Shown: positions 1 through 10,300 of the stretch, one piece after another
Numbering within the stretch: the first letter of the stretch is position 1
How the letters are laid out: each line of letters begins with the position of its first letter
DNA from: Edaphochlamys debaryana
Taxonomy: Eukaryota; Chlorophyta; Chlorophyceae; Chlamydomonadales
Direction of reading: 5' to 3'
Length of the DNA stretch: 64,000 nucleotides
Assembly (NCBI GenBank): GCA_016858145.1
Contig: JAEHOE010000027.1
Location: 1 to 64,000 of the forward strand
Translations under genes and position numbers: made by a program
Notes under the pieces: generated by a model
What the model was told of the DNA's origin: nothing
Database searches by the model: none
What the model saw: only the letters and a program-made list of their open reading frames with translations

Positions 1-1130
1 TCAAGCAGTGGGCCATGAGCGACCGAGGCGAACAACAAGGCCCTGATAGCCGAGCTCATCCTCGCTGGCATGGCCGGTTGGCTCACCAGGATGGGGAACA
101 ACCTCAACCTGGTCGTGCAAGGCTGTTGCGCGACCGAGGGCGCCGAGGCCCTGACTGAGCACAAGGACAAGTGGACCCTGCTCCACGCCGGCGTCGCCAA
201 TCCCCCCGAGTACAAGGGCCAGGCCAAGCTCCCTGACCTCAAGCTCGACGCCTGCGAGTAACCTGCTGGAGGCCCTGGCCAAGAAGTTCGGCCGCGAGGA
301 CCCCACGTCCAAGAAGAGCTACGACAACTTCGGCGTCGAGCCCCTCGAGGACCCCATGACGGCGGGCGCCCGCTTCCTCTCCATCGTCAGGCCCTCAGCG
401 AGGCCAGCATCTCGAGGCGCGTCCGCACCGAGCGCTGGCTCCGGGCCGTCATGGAGTCGCACTGGGTCAAGCCAGCTTCATGAATGACACCATCAAGGTC
501 AGCTACCTGGGCAAGGAGGACAGCGACCCCACCGCCTGGGACCTCGCTAAGGCCATCGTCCGCTGCCACGAAATCTACAGTGCCTTCCGGTCGAGCAGGA
601 GGCCGCCGACAGCAAGGTCAAGGACCCCAAGAAGTTCAAGGCGTTCGCCACGTCTGCTGGCCCCGTCTCCGAGAGCACCAGTGCCCCCGGCGTGGGCTCG
701 GCTGACATCGCCCGCCTCTCGTCGCAGATCGAGCGCATGGCCAACAGCGTCTCGGCTCTGGCCACGCACTCCGGTCGCCAGGACCACGGCAAGGGCTACG
801 GCGGCCAGGCGGGCGGGCGCCAGCAGCAGCAGCAGTCGAGCGGCGGCAGCAAGCCCCGCTGGCCCAAGCGGGAGCCCGGCCCCGCCACCGGCTCCACGGG
901 CGACTGCTCCTTCTGCAACGCCAAGCACCACTCGGTGGACTTCTGCACGGCCAACGCCAAGGCCGGCAACCTGACGGCGCTGCGGCCTCCCGGCCACCCC
1001 AAGTCCATCAACATGGACAACGCCTGGGCGGAGCTGGTCCGCAAGAAGCCGGAGTACGCGGCGCTGCTCTCGGCGCCGCGCCAGCAGCAACCGCAGGCGA
1101 CCGCCCCCGCAGGCAGGACTACGCCAAGCC
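1..1130 (+). pseudogene. gag-like region with CCHC zinc knuckle, frameshifted
   Basis: Gag-like protein can be read only by switching frame several times, near positions 260, 395, 478 and 590. The first piece (70-261) stops at a TAA and the next pieces continue in other frames, so the copy is decayed or carries sequence errors. The best functional mark is at 905-946, which encodes a CX2CX4HX4C zinc knuckle of the type that binds nucleic acid in retroviral and retrotransposon nucleocapsids. A polyglutamine run and a basic, Gly/Ser-rich linker precede the knuckle. Gag would form the virus-like particle of the element. The gag assignment rests on the knuckle and on position upstream of protease and RT. 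Confidence 0.65.
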
Positions 1131-1149
1131 CAAGGACAACAACCGAGGC

Positions 1150-1617
1150 AAGGGCAACCCGCAGCACGCGGCCTACGCTGCTGAGGCCTCGCCGTACCTG
1201 CAGTCCCAGGCTCCGCCTGCGGCGCTGCACTACGGCCAGGGTCCCGCGTCCTACGGCTACGGCTACGGCTACTCCACGCCGCCGCCCTCGTCGTACGGCC
1301 ACAGCTACGGCTACGGCCAGGGCCCTCAGGCTCCGCCTGCAGGTGCCTTCGCGTCCTCGGCCTCCTTCCGGGCCCCGGCGGCCCCGCCGCCCGGTGTGCC
1401 GCCGCCACCGTCCTGGCCCATGGGCTTCGGGGCTCCGCCTTTCTCGCACCCACCGCCATCCTCGTACGCGCCGAGCACGGCGTCCGCTCTGCACACGGAC
1501 GTTCTCTCGGTGGCCCAGCACCCGTACAACAGTACGTTCGTCACGTACGTGGAGTACGGCACCCCCGGCGCAGCCCTGGCCACGTCGGCTTCGGTCTCCC
1601 AGCTGGGGGGGGTATGA
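1150..1617 (+). other. Tyr/Gly/Pro-rich low-complexity coding segment of the retroelement
   Basis: One frame ending at the TGA at 1615-1617 reads a long low-complexity segment with repeated Tyr-Gly pairs (about 1250-1320) followed by Pro/Ala/Ser-rich sequence. It lies between the zinc knuckle and the first protease-like segment. It resembles the disordered, prion-like tails found in some gag proteins, but no function can be claimed from composition alone. Confidence 0.4.
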
Positions 1618-1799
1618 GCGCGTGCAACAGCGTCGGCACCTTCGCCAGCAAGGAGACCGCCCCGCCGTGTCCCCGACTGGGCCGCCAACGCCAATCCAGG
1701 GCCAGACCGTGTGGCCGCCGCAGGCCCCCTCGACCGCGGCCTTCAACACCACCAAGGAGCCTATGCCTGCCAGCTTCCGGCAGCTGCCCCCGGGCCGCT

Positions 1800-2730
1800 G
1801 CCCAGCTCCATGCGCCTGCCGCCCGTGGAGCAGGTCTCCTTCTCGCACATGAAGGACGGCAGCTCTAACGTCCGCTTCGGCCCCATGGCTCCGGGCAAGA
1901 CGGCGGCGGCGCTCGAGATCCTGGGCAAGATGATGGCCGAGCTGCTGGATCTGCTCAAGGCCCCCGAGGTGGTGCCCGAGGCCTCCGCCCTCGCCTGCTC
2001 ATCTACGGCCGCCACCGCCGGCTCCAAGATGGAGGAGATCAAGCAGTACCTGAAGAGCGAGCTCGCCAGCTCCCTTCACTACGTCGACAACAGCGACCCC
2101 AAGCGCGGCGCTGGCCTGCTCAAGGCCGACGGCACCCTGATCTTCCCTCCGGCATCGGGCCAGACACCATGTGCAACACGGTGGGTCTGATGGTCCAGAG
2201 CTTGTACGAAAACCTTGGCGTCAAGCTGGAGCCCTGTAACGCCGGCGTCAAGTCCCTGCGCCAGAGCAGCCGACCCCTCGGCATCGCCCGCGTATGGAAC
2301 GTCATCACGCCTGGCACCGCGTCCGAGCTGCGCGTCTGCGGGGACTTCCTGGTCGTCCCCGACGACTGGGCGGCCGGCCTCTTCACCATGCTGTGGGGCG
2401 GGCCCCTCTTCCACCAGTGCGGCATGCTGTACGACTACTACCCGCGCCCGCACCTCCGCTTCCGCTCCGGGCTGCACCAGGGCGACGAGACCATCAACGG
2501 CCACGTGGCGCTGGTTCCGGCCCCGCCGGAGCTGGAGAAGGTGGCAGCCTCGCTCCGCGCCTGCTACGCCACGGCCCTGCTGCCCTCTGAGCCCTCGCCA
2601 CCCCCGGTGGACGAGGCCGAGGCCCGGCTCAAGACCGTCTCCGTGCACATCCCCACCGTACGGTTCGATCCCAGCGACTGCGCTCGCCCGCTGGCGTCTG
2701 CGCTGGGGCTGAGCGACCGCCGCATTCGCA
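1800..2730 (+). pseudogene. Protease-like segment 1 of the retroelement
   Basis: Two overlapping frames (1711-2190 and 2169-3008) give a continuous-looking protein. Around 2160-2200 it has an Asp-Thr followed by Cys-Asn-Thr-Val, in the place where retropepsins carry Asp-Thr/Ser-Gly. A hydrophobic strand and a Gly-Gly-Pro-Leu-Phe motif follow near 2395-2410, resembling the second conserved retropepsin stretch (hydrophobic, Leu-Gly-x-Pro-Phe). The Gly of the catalytic triad reads as Met here, so the copy may be inactive or the frame join is slightly off. The assignment comes from pattern and position only. Confidence 0.4.
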
Positions 2731-2739
2731 TATGGGACT

Positions 2740-4380
2740 GGAGCCCGCGGACGGCGCCAGCGTGGCCTTCGCCACCAGCCTCGACACTGCGGAGGAGCTG
2801 GACGAGGAGGAGATGCTCGTGTACGAGGACGAGGAGCTGGCGGAGGCTGACGCGCGTGGGGAGCTGTCAGGGCCCCAACTCGAGGAGGTGGAGCCGCACC
2901 ACACCCAAGTGCCTACGTCCGCCGCCTCGGCTCCGCCGAAGGGGGGCCCCGAGGTCCAGGCCCTGGCTACGCACGACCACCAAGACGCCCCGCCTCATCC
3001 CGAGATGAAGGGCGTCAGTCCAGCCGCGGCCGCTCCCGCTCCCGCGACCGAGGTGCTGAGAGCCGAGGCCGTGACCACGAGCGCGAGCGTTCAGGTGACC
3101 GTCAACCCCGCCGCAGTGGCAGTGGTGGAGCTGGCGGCCGCCGACCTTCGGGCTCTCCACAGAGGTCCCGCAGCCGATCCCCTGGGACGCCTGGACGGCT
3201 CTCAGGCTCACGCCGCCCCTGCACCCTCTGCAGCTGTCTGCGCGAGGCGACGAAGCTGCAGGCTTACCGAGATCTGGCCGTCTTCCCCGGTCACGAGAAC
3301 TACCGAGGTGCTGGCCCCAGGCTCGGCAACCCGCTGCGCTACCCACCTTGGTTGCGGCACAGCCAGGACTACTGCCTGCTGCACGCCTTGCTGGGCGGAC
3401 CCACGCTGCTGCGGTGGACCCCGGAGCTGCAGGACTCGCTCGGCAGCCTGGACATCAAGGGCTTCTTCCAGCCCATTAACGAGGTCGATCTGCAACCATG
3501 GCCTGAGGACCTGCCTGCGCTCCCCCTGGCCAAGGCGTACGACCGAGGTGACAAGCAGCTTCGCCATGAGTGCCGGTGGACGGAGGAGGTGCTGGCGCGC
3601 ATGGGTCCCGACCTAGATCGCCCCAGGTCTCCGTCTACCGCCAGAGTGAGCGCCACGTCCACTCCAGTACCTACTTCATCGGTGCGTACATCGACTGGTG
3701 CCGTAAGCTCCGGGACTGGCTCGCCTTCAAGGGGCAGACCATCGGCTGGCGGGAGCAGCGACCGCTCCCGGCACCTCAGCCTGCCCCGCCACCGCCTCGC
3801 AAGGAGCGCAGCCGGCCCCCTGAGGTGCCCCCTGCCGCAGCCGCCGGGCCCTCGACCTCGGCGACGCCCCAGCACGACGCCGCGGCGGCGGGTCCCAGCG
3901 GCAGCGCCCAGGTGCGCAACCGAGAAGCGCTTGAGGCTGGCGCCCAAGCCCCGCCTGCGGTGCCCTCGCCCAAGCGCCAAGCGACCGCGATCCCCCGCGA
4001 CTCGGGCTCCGCCCGCAGCTCCGGAGGTGGCAGCTTCGGCGGACCAAGGCCCGCGTCCCGCGGGGGCCGAGCTCGCCCCCAAGCCCCGGTGCTGACTGCG
4101 GCTCTGGCGTCGCGGTACCCTTACCTGCCGCCACCGCTGCCTGCCCCAATAGTCCGCGATGCCCTCGTGCCTCCGCTACCGGCCGAGCAACCTGGTTCGG
4201 ACCCCCAAGCCCTGCCGGCCAGCCAGCAGGCCTACATGTGGCGCCGGGCTTCGGCCATCATGGTAGGAGACGTGATCTTCGGCGAAGGCTGCGCGGACAC
4301 GTATCAGCGCTATACGGAACGCGAAGCCGCGGTCGCCCTGCCGAGGCCGCCGCCTCCCGTCTGCGTCCTGGCATCCGCCT
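2740..4380 (+). other. Charged and Pro/Ala-rich spacer of the retroelement, frame-shifted
   Basis: This stretch has open frames on both strands because of its composition. The plausible + strand readings are Glu-rich (about 2790-2890), then Ser/Arg-rich (about 3000-3200), then Pro/Ala-rich (3720-4130). No conserved domain was recognised. It probably encodes a linker between two protease-like segments, but decay makes the frame uncertain. Confidence 0.35.
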
Positions 4381-4389
4381 GCTACCACG

Positions 4390-5190
4390 GGTCCTCACTC
4401 ACTGACGACGTCACGCCCATGGACCGCAACGACCTGTGCACCGGTCTGCTGTTTGGCGACAACGAGCGATCCCGGTGGGAGTCACAAGGCCTCCCCAAGA
4501 TCGAGATCACGTGCGCGGGGTTCGACATCACGTCGGCGTCGTACAGCGTCGACATGGGCCTCACCGGGGCATGCTGCCTCATGCGGCAAGACCTCTTCAA
4601 CGGCGTTCCCGTCGCCGTGCTGCAAGACACAGCGGTCACTACCGCCGGTCTCTACCACGAAGACGAGGTGATCAAGGTCTTCGGAGCGCGCGGTGTCAAA
4701 GAAGTCGTTGCTACTACTCCACCAAGCGCACGGCACGCGACGTACGCATCTTCATCAACGGCAACCCTGGGATGCGACGGCGCCCCAGGTGAACCCGCCC
4801 AGCGATCATGGTGCAAGTGCCCGTAGCACCCGTCCTGCCCGTGGAGGACCTGCCCTACGGCATCGTGTTTGGGCGCCCATTCCTCTCCCTGCTGCGGGCA
4901 AACATCAGCGTCCGCACCTCAGGCGACGAGTACTGGCTGAGCTACCCCGTCGACGACACCGCCTCCTGGCGCACCTCGGCTCTGGCTCTGCAACCGGTAC
5001 ACGGACAAACGCCATCCCGCTTCTGCGCCCTAGCGACGGCCCCGGCTTCGAGCAGGTGGGGGGTAAGCCCGAGCCCCGGTCGGAGCCCGATCCTGAGTCC
5101 AAGCTCGCCTCGTCTGCAAAGCTGCTCGAGCCGGCCCCGCCGCTCCCCGACCATAGCCCGGGGGACTAGCAACCCGCTCTGCCAGTGGTA
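4390..5190 (+). pseudogene. Protease-like segment 2 of the retroelement
   Basis: The frame 3570-4826 and then the frame 4808-5191 encode a second aspartic-protease-like pattern. At about 4548-4570 there is Val-Asp-Met-Gly-Leu-Thr-Gly, comparable with the Asp-x-Gly-Ala core of retropepsins. At about 4868-4885 there is Phe-Gly-Arg-Pro-Phe-Leu, comparable with the Leu-Gly-Arg-Pro-Phe-Leu stretch seen near the end of gypsy proteases. A frame change separates the two. This is the better protease candidate of the two because it lies nearer to reverse transcriptase. No activity can be inferred from a decayed copy. Confidence 0.5.
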
Positions 5191-5781
5191 ACTCCGGCCC
5201 CGTCCCCGCCGGCGAGCGGGATGGGAAGGCGCTGCCCGCGACAGCAGGTATACTTTGCGACTCCTCGCGCCAGCTGCCCTTCAGGGTCCAAGGCCAACAC
5301 CCCCGCCAGCGCAGCATCAACGGCCCCGGCGCCGCCGGTCTCAGCCCCGCTGCGGAGGCCCCTCGAGGCTGGTGAGTCCCCTGCTCCCGGCGCCGCCGGT
5401 GCAGAGTCGCGGGCCAAGGCCTCCGCTTCTCCTCCCCGGCTGCGGCCTGATTGACCATGACGTCTACGGCGTGTCCTTCGCTCGTGCCCTGCACCTGCTC
5501 TGCGATCTCGGTGCCCCGCACTATTGCTTACGGTGCCACCACCTTCGGCATCTGGGTTCCCCTCCCGCACTGCCCCAGGGCCATCGCGCGCCTGATCGCG
5601 GCCAGCCCTGTCTACGGCCCCGTGCAGCCGTACGACACCTTCGGTGCCAACAACCACCGACAACCGAGGTTGAGGAACTGGCACTCCGACCAGCAGTGAG
5701 GAGGAGTCTGATGATGACGCGGAGCTAGAACGAGCAGCTGGATGAACTGGATGGAGCAACGTCCAGTGGAGGCTGGGCTGC

Positions 5782-6384
5782 ATGAATCCTGCGCCGCGTC
5801 ACGCGCAGCATCAACCGCAAGCTGGCCCGCCAAGCGAGGCGCGAGCTGCGCCGACAGGAGGAGCTGCGTGCGCAGGGCCTTCGCTGCTATGGAGCAGGCG
5901 CGTCGCCGGTACCCTGAGCCTGGTCAAGCGACAGTTCCTGCAGCAACGGGGCGGAGCGCTGGGCGCCACGGCGGGCGCCAAGGTGTCCAAGCCCAGGTAC
6001 GCACCGCCCGACGCCAACACCAAGTCGGCGACTCCGGCGCGCTGGCGCCTCAACAGCTACAAGACCTTCACCTTCGCCATCGTGATGCTGGTCTTCCTGG
6101 GCTGCTGGCGGTTGTCGGACGCGACGCCCAACTGCGTCCCGCATCCGGCTTACCCTCAGGGGGGGCAGTGGCTGGCTCCGAGCTGGGCGCAGCTGGAGCA
6201 GTCGCCCGCCACCACCCCGCTGGAGCAAGCCATGCGGCGCATCCAGCTGCGCGACCCGGCACCGCCGGCGAGGCGCTCGCCGCCCCAGGCCCCGCCTGCG
6301 GGCTCTCCCTCGGCTGACACACCTCTAGCAGAGCCACCGAGCACCTTGTCACGGGCACCGCACCTGCAAACGCATCTAGTGTAG
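5782..6384 (+). pseudogene. ORF with a hydrophobic helix upstream of reverse transcriptase
   Basis: An open frame of 200 codons lies between the protease-like and reverse transcriptase segments. Its notable feature is a hydrophobic stretch of about 17 residues (about 6064-6115) flanked by a basic region, followed by a Pro-rich tail ending at the TAG near 6382. It could be a membrane-anchored extra protein, part of the polyprotein, or a chance frame in a decayed region. No family was recognised. Confidence 0.3.
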
Positions 6385-6522
6385 AGAGGCCTGCGGCTCC
6401 GCCGACAGAGCCGCCTGACGTAGCTGCACTTGGACCTTCTCCCGCGAATGTGAACGACTCCCGACGGGGCTAGGGCACCGCCCGAAGACTCCACTTTAGT
6501 CAAGCAGGAGGCAGGCTATACC

Positions 6523-7323
6523 TTGTGCATACGTCCGGACATGACCGAGGCACAGCGTGATGGTCTGAGAGTGTTGTTTGGCAAGTACGATCACTTGTTC
6601 GCGCGGAGTCTGAAGGACATCGGGTGCTATAGAGGCGAGTTGGGGCCAGTGAGACTCGAACTCAAGCACAACAACCCGATATTCGAAGCCCCGCGACGAC
6701 ATTCGGCTGCCGAGCGGTTGGTCGAGGATGCCAAGTGCCGCGAGCTGTACGGTGCCGACATTATCGAGCCGTCCAACTCCACGCAGTACGCGATGAATGT
6801 AACCCTGCCACGTAAGAAGGGAATTGATGGTTCGTACGAATCCAACGAGTACCGCTATTGTGCGGACGCGCGCCGTATAAATGCAGCGAGCGTGCGCGAT
6901 TATTTCCGACCGCCAGCGCCGGAAGACCTGTTCGATCGCATCCTGGGCGCGCAATTCATTACTAAGTGCGAATGCCGCGCCGCGTTCAACCAACTGCCGC
7001 TCGCCGAGGAGGATCGCGATAAGACCTCGTTCTGGTGGAACAACACCCTCTGGCGGTACAAACGGTTGATGTACGGCGCCGTCAACGCCACGGCAGCTTG
7101 GCAGCGAGTACTTTCGCACCACGTGCGGAAGTACGGCCTGCAGGACTGCGTGTACCTTTTTGTCGACGACGCCGCAGTAACCGGCCGTACGGCAGAGGAG
7201 CACGAGCAGAATCTCGCGCGGTTTCCTCGCAATGTTGGACGAGATCAACATCAAGCTGCATCCCGACAAGACCGTAGTCGCGGCAGACAAGATAGAGTTC
7301 CTGGGCCACATGGTGAGCGCTGA
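6523..7323 (+). pseudogene. Reverse transcriptase domain, frameshifted near 7225
   Basis: The frame encodes the N-terminal and catalytic parts of a Ty3/gypsy reverse transcriptase, which copies the element RNA into DNA. Recognisable motifs include the leading region with DI-IEPSNS, the fingers motif ending in YRYCADARRIN, motif A at 6964-6990, motif B with the YGAVNATAAWQ pattern and the catalytic FVDD box at about 7156-7170. In motif A the usual Lys-Leu-Asp-Leu reads Lys-Cys-Glu-Cys, with GAA at 6970-6972, so a catalytic Asp is replaced by Glu. After LARF, a run of three T at 7222-7226 shifts the frame by one base; the thumb continues in the next ORF from about 7228. The Glu change and the shift both suggest an inactive copy. 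Confidence 0.9.
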
Positions 7324-10300
7324 CGGGCTCCGCCCGGTTCAGGCCAAGGTCGCTGCGATCCAAGCCATCCAGCCCCCTCGCTCGCTGACCGAGCTCCAAG
7401 CCCTGCTCGGCCTCTGCAACTACTATCGTTGTTACATCCCCCGCTTCGCCTGCATCGCCAACCCGCTCTACGAGCTCACCAAGAAGGGCGTCACGTGGGG
7501 TCCCGAGACCTGGCAGCCGCGCCACCAGGAGGCCTTGGACCAGCTCAAGGCCGAGTTCTCGACCAACGACCGGCTGCTGCGCAAGCCTGATCCCAACCAT
7601 CAACTGATCCTGCACACTGACTTTTCCAATGTAGGCATCAGCGCCGTCCTAGGCCAACTGGATGACGAAGGGCACGAGTACATGGTAGCCTGCATCTCGC
7701 GCTCACTCAACGTGCACGAGCGCAACTACACCTCCTACAAGGGTGAGATGCTGGCTGCCTGCTGGGCAATGAAGATGCTGCGCCCCTACCTGATAGGCCC
7801 ACGCTTCATCCTGGTCACCGACCACGCGCCCCTGCTCTGGCTGATGGAGAACCAAAACCTAGTGGGGCAGTACGCTCGCTGGGCACTCTTGATGCAAGAG
7901 TACGACTTTGATGTCGCCCATCGGCCAGGCCAGCTCCACTATAACGCTGACACACTCAGCCGCTCGCCTCTGCCCTCGAGCGCTGATGGCTCTGGAGCCC
8001 GCATGGATGAGGACTCCGACGCCAAGCCGCCGCCACCTCGGCTCGTCCCGTATCCGACCGTCACGCCCTCGGCGCAACCCACGGCGCTCATGTCTGCAGT
8101 CCAAGTCCTGGCGCTGCGCGCTCGCGAGGAGTACTCCCTGCTGGCCACCGTCACGGGACAGGGCTCCGCCCTCGCTCCCTCTCCCGACGAGTGGCTCGCT
8201 GGCGGCAACGGCACGGCCTCTGACCCCGTCGAGCGCTTCGCCGACCCCGAGTGCACTGCGGCTCAGCTCCTGACCCGACAGGCCAACCTCACCGCCAACC
8301 GCGTCGTGCGCGAGGCCCGAGACGCCCTCCGGGCGACCTCGCTTTCGCCGCCGCGTCCCCGCCGAGTTGCCGAGGGCCGCACCGCCGCCCTCGACACCAG
8401 TCTGCTCTCGCACCACTTCCTGGAGCACGCCCTCACGGAAGGGCTGGTAATCGTGGAGTGCGGCACCTCCGCCGCCACGGGCCTCGAGGCCTGCCTCTGG
8501 GCGGGCTGGACCGTGCGCCGTTATCACACCCTGGGCGCGCCCGCGCAAGAGCATTCGCTGCTGCGCCGCCGCCTGGGCTGGCTCCGTGCCTCCTTTCCCC
8601 GACAGCTTCGCGGCTCCGCCGTTGAAAGCCCCTGGGCCGCGCTGCCGCCCGGTCCGCTCACCAACGACCACCTCCTTGCTGCTTCCGCCAGGTCAGGGCA
8701 GCAGTGGTTGGTGCTCGGCAACCTAGACTCGACCCTGGCTCCGCCAGATAGAGTCCTAGAGCTCCTTGGCAGGCTCCAAGAGCTGCAACCCCGACTCCCG
8801 CCCGGCTTCCTGCTGGAGCGCGAGCCTCCAGCGTCTGCGGACACGCCCTTCGGGACCTGCCTCACGCTGGACACCGCTGCCATGGGCAGGGCCCAGCACT
8901 CGCTGCGCGCCTTCTGCACCAACCTCGCGGCCCCCGAGCACCTGCGCAAGGTGGCAACATCTGGTGCCTGGAGCCCCGGTAACCTCTCGGCAGCTGCAGC
9001 GGCACCCTCGCGCCGCCTGCCCCTCTGCGAGGCACCCCTCAGCGAGCCCTACTCGGCCTGCGACGTGCCGGGTCGCCCCGTCACCGTCTTCCCGCCGGGC
9101 AACCTCGCCACTATCCAGCTAGCCTCCACCGCCTCGGCCGTGCCCTCGCCGCTGCTGCCAGAGGAGATAGCCGCCCTGACCGGCCTGGAGCCTGCTTCGC
9201 TGCTGGAGCGGCGCAACGACGGCACCCTCGCCGTGCCCTCCGCCATCGACGCCCTGCAGCAGGGTCTGCAGACTCCAGCTGCTGCACGCATCCTTCTCTG
9301 CGCACAAGCCCTTCAACGCGCTTTCGTCACCCCGCACCACATGGCTCGCATGCCACCTCAGCAGGCGCCACCGGCTGCCCCGCTGGGGGGGGGTAGGGAG
9401 ATTGAAAACAACACAGCGGCGCAGCCTGCAGCCCTGGTCACCACCGCGCTGCAGCACCACCAATCCAACGAGCACTGGACTTCTGCCCTGGTCTCGGCCG
9501 CCGCCGACGCACAGGAGTCCCGCTACTGCGACCCTTGGGAGGACAAGCAACTGCTCCACTACCTCGCCCAGGGCACCTGCCCCGCCGGCATTGTCGGAGA
9601 AGCGGCTAGACGGGTGGCGCGTCGCGCCATCAACTACCGCTTCGACGACCGGAGCAACCGCCTGTACCGCCGCATGCCTAACAGCACCATGCGCGAGGTA
9701 CCCCCACCTGAGCGCCGCCAAGCCATCATCCAGGAGGCCCACCACCGCCTGGGGCACTGGGGAGCTCGCCGCACCCTGTGCCTGGTCCAGAACGGCTACT
9801 GGTGGCAAGGCATGTCCAGGGATGTCGAGTATGTGGTTCAGCGCTGCCCCCTGTGCGATCGCGCCAACACCGTCGGTAACGTCACTCCGCCCGAGTTGCA
9901 CCCCCTGCCAATCCGCGGGCCCTTCTTCCGCTGGCACGTGGACCTGGCTGGGCCCCTCACTCGCACGAGCTCCGGCTACGAGTACGTCATGGTCTGCGTC
10001 GAGGCTTGGACCAAGCACGTGGAGATGATCCCGCTTCGCTCCAAGGGCTCGGAGGAGGTGGCCAACGCCTTCCTAGCCAACGTCCTAGCCCGCTTCTCGG
10101 CGCCCGCCGAGGTGGTGACCGATGGAGGCACCGAGTTCCAAGGCGCCTTTGCCGCCCTGCTCGAACAATGCTTCATCGACCATCGTCACACGTCGCCCAA
10201 CCACCCGCAGGCCAACGGCGCTGCGGAAAGGGTTGTGCAGGTCTGCAAACGCTCTCTGCGCAAGTACTGCGCTCAGTACGCCTCCGCCGAGCGCTGGGAC

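Noticed and set aside
7222..7232. Programmed -1/+1 frameshift in the retroelement
   Set aside because: Gypsy frameshifts usually lie between gag and pol, not in the middle of reverse transcriptase, and other frame breaks upstream point to decay.
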